A stretch of 64,000 nucleotides of DNA, taken from the NCBI RefSeq assembly GCF_050157905.1, contig NZ_JBKIWZ010000001.1:3720001-3784000 (forward strand), written 5' to 3'. Source of the stretch: Pantoea sp050157905 (GTDB lineage: Bacteria > Pseudomonadota > Gammaproteobacteria > Enterobacterales > Enterobacteriaceae). Position 1 is the stretch's first letter, and each line of letters begins with the position of its first letter. Positions 61,834 to 64,000 of the stretch are shown here, piece by piece. A model generated the notes under the pieces. That model ran no database searches, was not told the DNA's origin, and was given only the letters and a program-made list of their open reading frames with translations. A program made the position numbers and the translations under genes.

Positions 61834-61867
61834 CTCACGCCTCTGCGATCGTCCGCAGGGGCGTGAG
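61834..61867. repeat. 14-base hairpin between GNAT gene and opgB
   Basis: CTCACGCCTCTGCG and CGCAGGGGCGTGAG form a stem of 14 pairs with one wobble and a six-base loop. It sits between the ends of two convergent genes, 13 bases from the opgB stop. There is no T run, so it is a weak terminator candidate or a REP-like stabiliser. Confidence 0.6.
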
Positions 61868-61879
61868 ACGGAAAAGGCG

Positions 61880-64000
61880 TTAAGACTGCGGTACGATTTT
61901 AATTTCCACCATGCCAATGCCGAGTCTGCGGGGATCCTGACCCGTAATATTGCCGGTGTTGCTCAGTTGCGGTTCAGGCGGGGCAATCACCAGCTGATGA
62001 CTGGCACCGGGATTGTCAAAATGCAGGGTATGGGTGGATAGCTCCTCGCCCAGCGACAGCAGTTGCTCCTGATCGCCAACCCGGACCGGAATCGCCCGGT
62101 GTGCGTTAGCGCCGTAGGCGCGTGCGGTGATCACCAGATCAAACTTCGCCGGCAGCGCATCGACATAGTCGATCCGTACCTCGGGCGCGAGATTGGCGTT
62201 GGACCAGCGTCCCCAGCTCTCAGGCCGGGAGATGCCGCTGAAGCTTTTCACGCTCTCCGGTGCGCCCGGCACGTCGAGCCTGAAGCTGTCGGCGCTGTAA
62301 CGAATGTTGTTATCTTCCACCCGGATTAGCGCCAGATTCTGCTGGTAGCGCGCTTCTGTGACGGGGCCTTCCGGGAACTGCACTTTTCCTTTCCACTGCG
62401 GTTTATCGACAAGCGTAACCGATGGCGTGCCGCCGGGCTGCCCCATCGCCACACAGAGATCGCCGGAGAGCGCCAGTGAAGGCTGCCAGAGTCGCGCCAT
62501 TTTAAAGCAGCGATCCACCCAGACGAATTTATCATCGAGGGCAAAATCGGCGAGCTGATAACGCAGCGGGGCGGAGTATTCGCCCTCTGGCATCGGCTCA
62601 ACATGTTTGTCGCTGATGCGGAACAGGATCGGCAGCTTAAAGGTGGTGCCGGAGAAGCTGAAGGTATTCTTTGCCTTATCTATCGTGAAGGTGTCCATCT
62701 TCTTCGGGAAGTTCCACAGCTGAATAATATCGGGCTTCCAGCTCGACACCTTGCTCTTCATATCGTCGAACTGGGTCGAGAGCGAAAGCGAGGAGAGGCT
62801 GCTGCGGCCCAGGCCAATCGCATTGTCGCCGCCCAGAATATCCAGCAGGGTAGCGCCGTTATCCAGCGTGCTGCGCTTTGCCTCCATCAGTTCCGCCTGC
62901 GGCTTGTCACCCCGGATTACCATGAACAGATTGCGGCGTGGCTGCTTAATCAGCCAGGGGTGCGCCGTATTGTTCATGGCCAGATGATCCGAACTCACCA
63001 CAATCACGGTGTTCCGGAACCACGGCGATGCTTTGATACGATCAATCAGACGCGCAACGTGCTCCTGCGAACAGGCGACGGCGCTAAAGGACTGATTGGG
63101 TTTGCCCTCCATGCTGTAGCTTCTGCGCGCACAGCTGCGCGAAATAAATCCGTCGGGATGATGGGTATCAACGGTCAGCGTAAACAGCGCAAAGGGCTTA
63201 CCGGCTTTTGAGAGTTCCTGATACTTCTCAAAGACTTCGTCCAGTACCGTATCGTCGTAATAGCCCCAGTTATTGCGGTACGCCGGATCGGCGACACGGC
63301 TTTTCAGCTCCTGCGAGCCATAGAGGTTTTTGGGATCAAAACCGTGGGATTTCAGGAAAATATCCTTACCGGCAAAGCGCAGATCGGCACCCTGAATAAA
63401 CCAGTTTTCGTAACCTGAGTTTTTCAGGATGTCGCCCAGACAGACATTCTGCGGATAGAAGCTGGAGAGCGAGGCCGATGCATTGCCGTCAAACGGCGCA
63501 AAGAGCGGAATACCGCATTGTGAGGCGACCATGCCCGCAATGGTGTAATCGGTGCCCGGCAGCTGTTCGGTCTGGCTGAAGTCAATGCTCTGCGCTTTCT
63601 GACGGTTCAGTTCCGGCGCTAAACCCGGGAAAGCGGTGGCGTCGAAATAGGTGCGCTCCAGGCTCTCACCATAAATGTAAACCACGTTGAGGTGCGGCTT
63701 CTCAATGTGGTTGCGCGGCACTTTATAAAAGTTATCGAAGTCAGAATCGGCCAGCTGGGTGTGTGACACCACCAGTGTGGCGACCTGCCGAAAGGCGGGT
63801 GTCGTCTGAACCGAACCCAGCGCACAGACCGCTGCCAGCAGCGACCAGCCCAGATGATGCGGACGCTTACGCCGCCGCAGGATCCACGACAGCAGACAGA
63901 ACAGCAAAAACAGCACGATAATCAGGCCAATCGCCGGCACCACATATTTACTGACGCCCGCGCCGGTCAGACTGTTGGTGAGGGTATAAAGCACCGCATC
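61880..64000 (-). CDS. opgB: Phosphoglycerol transferase I, partial
   Basis: Transfers phosphoglycerol from phosphatidylglycerol to osmoregulated periplasmic glucans. The window holds 706 codons, from the DAVLYTLTNSL segment after the first membrane helices to the C-terminus; the N-terminal part (about 60 residues in E. coli OpgB) runs off the right edge. Two helices remain (VVPAIGLIIVLFLLFCLLSW and WSLLAAVCALGS), then the sulfatase-type catalytic domain with IYGESLERTYFD (nucleophile Thr), DTHHPDGFIS and VVSSDHLAMNN, and a long periplasmic end matching E. coli. Confidence 0.96.
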   Translation of the reverse strand, partial: DAVLYTLTNSLTGAGVSKYVVPAIGLIIVLFLLFCLLSWILRRRKRPHHLGWSLLAAVCALGSVQTTPAFRQVATLVVSHTQLADSDFDNFYKVPRNHIEKPHLNVVYIYGESLERTYFDATAFPGLAPELNRQKAQSIDFSQTEQLPGTDYTIAGMVASQCGIPLFAPFDGNASASLSSFYPQNVCLGDILKNSGYENWFIQGADLRFAGKDIFLKSHGFDPKNLYGSQELKSRVADPAYRNNWGYYDDTVLDEVFEKYQELSKAGKPFALFTLTVDTHHPDGFISRSCARRSYSMEGKPNQSFSAVACSQEHVARLIDRIKASPWFRNTVIVVSSDHLAMNNTAHPWLIKQPRRNLFMVIRGDKPQAELMEAKRSTLDNGATLLDILGGDNAIGLGRSSLSSLSLSTQFDDMKSKVSSWKPDIIQLWNFPKKMDTFTIDKAKNTFSFSGTTFKLPILFRISDKHVEPMPEGEYSAPLRYQLADFALDDKFVWVDRCFKMARLWQPSLALSGDLCVAMGQPGGTPSVTLVDKPQWKGKVQFPEGPVTEARYQQNLALIRVEDNNIRYSADSFRLDVPGAPESVKSFSGISRPESWGRWSNANLAPEVRIDYVDALPAKFDLVITARAYGANAHRAIPVRVGDQEQLLSLGEELSTHTLHFDNPGASHQLVIAPPEPQLSNTGNITGQDPRRLGIGMVEIKIVPQS

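Noticed and set aside
1..64000. CRISPR array
   Set aside because: No regularly spaced direct repeats were seen despite the density of defence genes.

Overview
The window is a chromosomal segment of an enterobacterium of the Erwiniaceae type, most likely Pantoea or a close relative. The core genes are close to their E. coli counterparts in sequence and length, and the order pyrB, ornithine carbamoyltransferase, rraB, miaE, yjgM, valS, holC, pepA, lptF, lptG, yjgR, tRNA-Leu(CAA), opgB follows the 96 to 99 min region of E. coli. A Tat-exported flavin dehydrogenase with a tri-haem cytochrome is an Erwiniaceae or acetic-acid-bacteria style addition. Family calls come from reading sequence and motifs; no database search was run.

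Positions 1-15600 hold housekeeping genes: pyrimidine and arginine synthesis with leader, attenuator and ARG boxes, the RNase E regulator rraB, valyl-tRNA synthetase, DNA polymerase III chi, leucyl aminopeptidase and the LPS export permeases. This block is broken once: the middle of miaE is replaced by an AT-rich cassette of about 4.3 kb carrying a convergent DNA methyltransferase and PD-(D/E)XK-type protein, probably a restriction-modification pair.

Positions 15600-32500 hold yjiN, yjgR, a peptide-type binding protein, the three-gene dehydrogenase operon, marC with a small unknown gene, yjjA, two DUF2382 stress-type genes, a decayed nucleotidyltransferase, a decayed second copy of the yjjA 5' region, a two-gene operon encoding membrane-type proteins, and a DUF1176 protein.

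Positions 32781-54000 are a defence island at the 3' end of tRNA-Leu(CAA) (leuX). In order: a P4-type integrase, a GIY-YIG-like protein, a SIR2-HerA-KTSC operon on the minus strand, a type I restriction operon hsdM-hsdS-Abi_C-hsdR with overlapping genes, an McrBC pair, an IS3-family (IS407-group) element between two gene fragments, a fossil 3' end of a second hsdS, symE with a LexA-like box, and a phosphorothioate-type SBD-HNH type IV restriction enzyme. This corresponds in position to the E. coli immigration control region between leuX and opgB.

Positions 54175-64000 return to ordinary chromosome: a three-gene operon ending in a CDP-diglyceride hydrolase, yecA, a lipoprotein serine hydrolase, an RcnB-like periplasmic protein, a MocR-type regulator divergent from a GNAT acetyltransferase, and opgB, which runs off the right edge.
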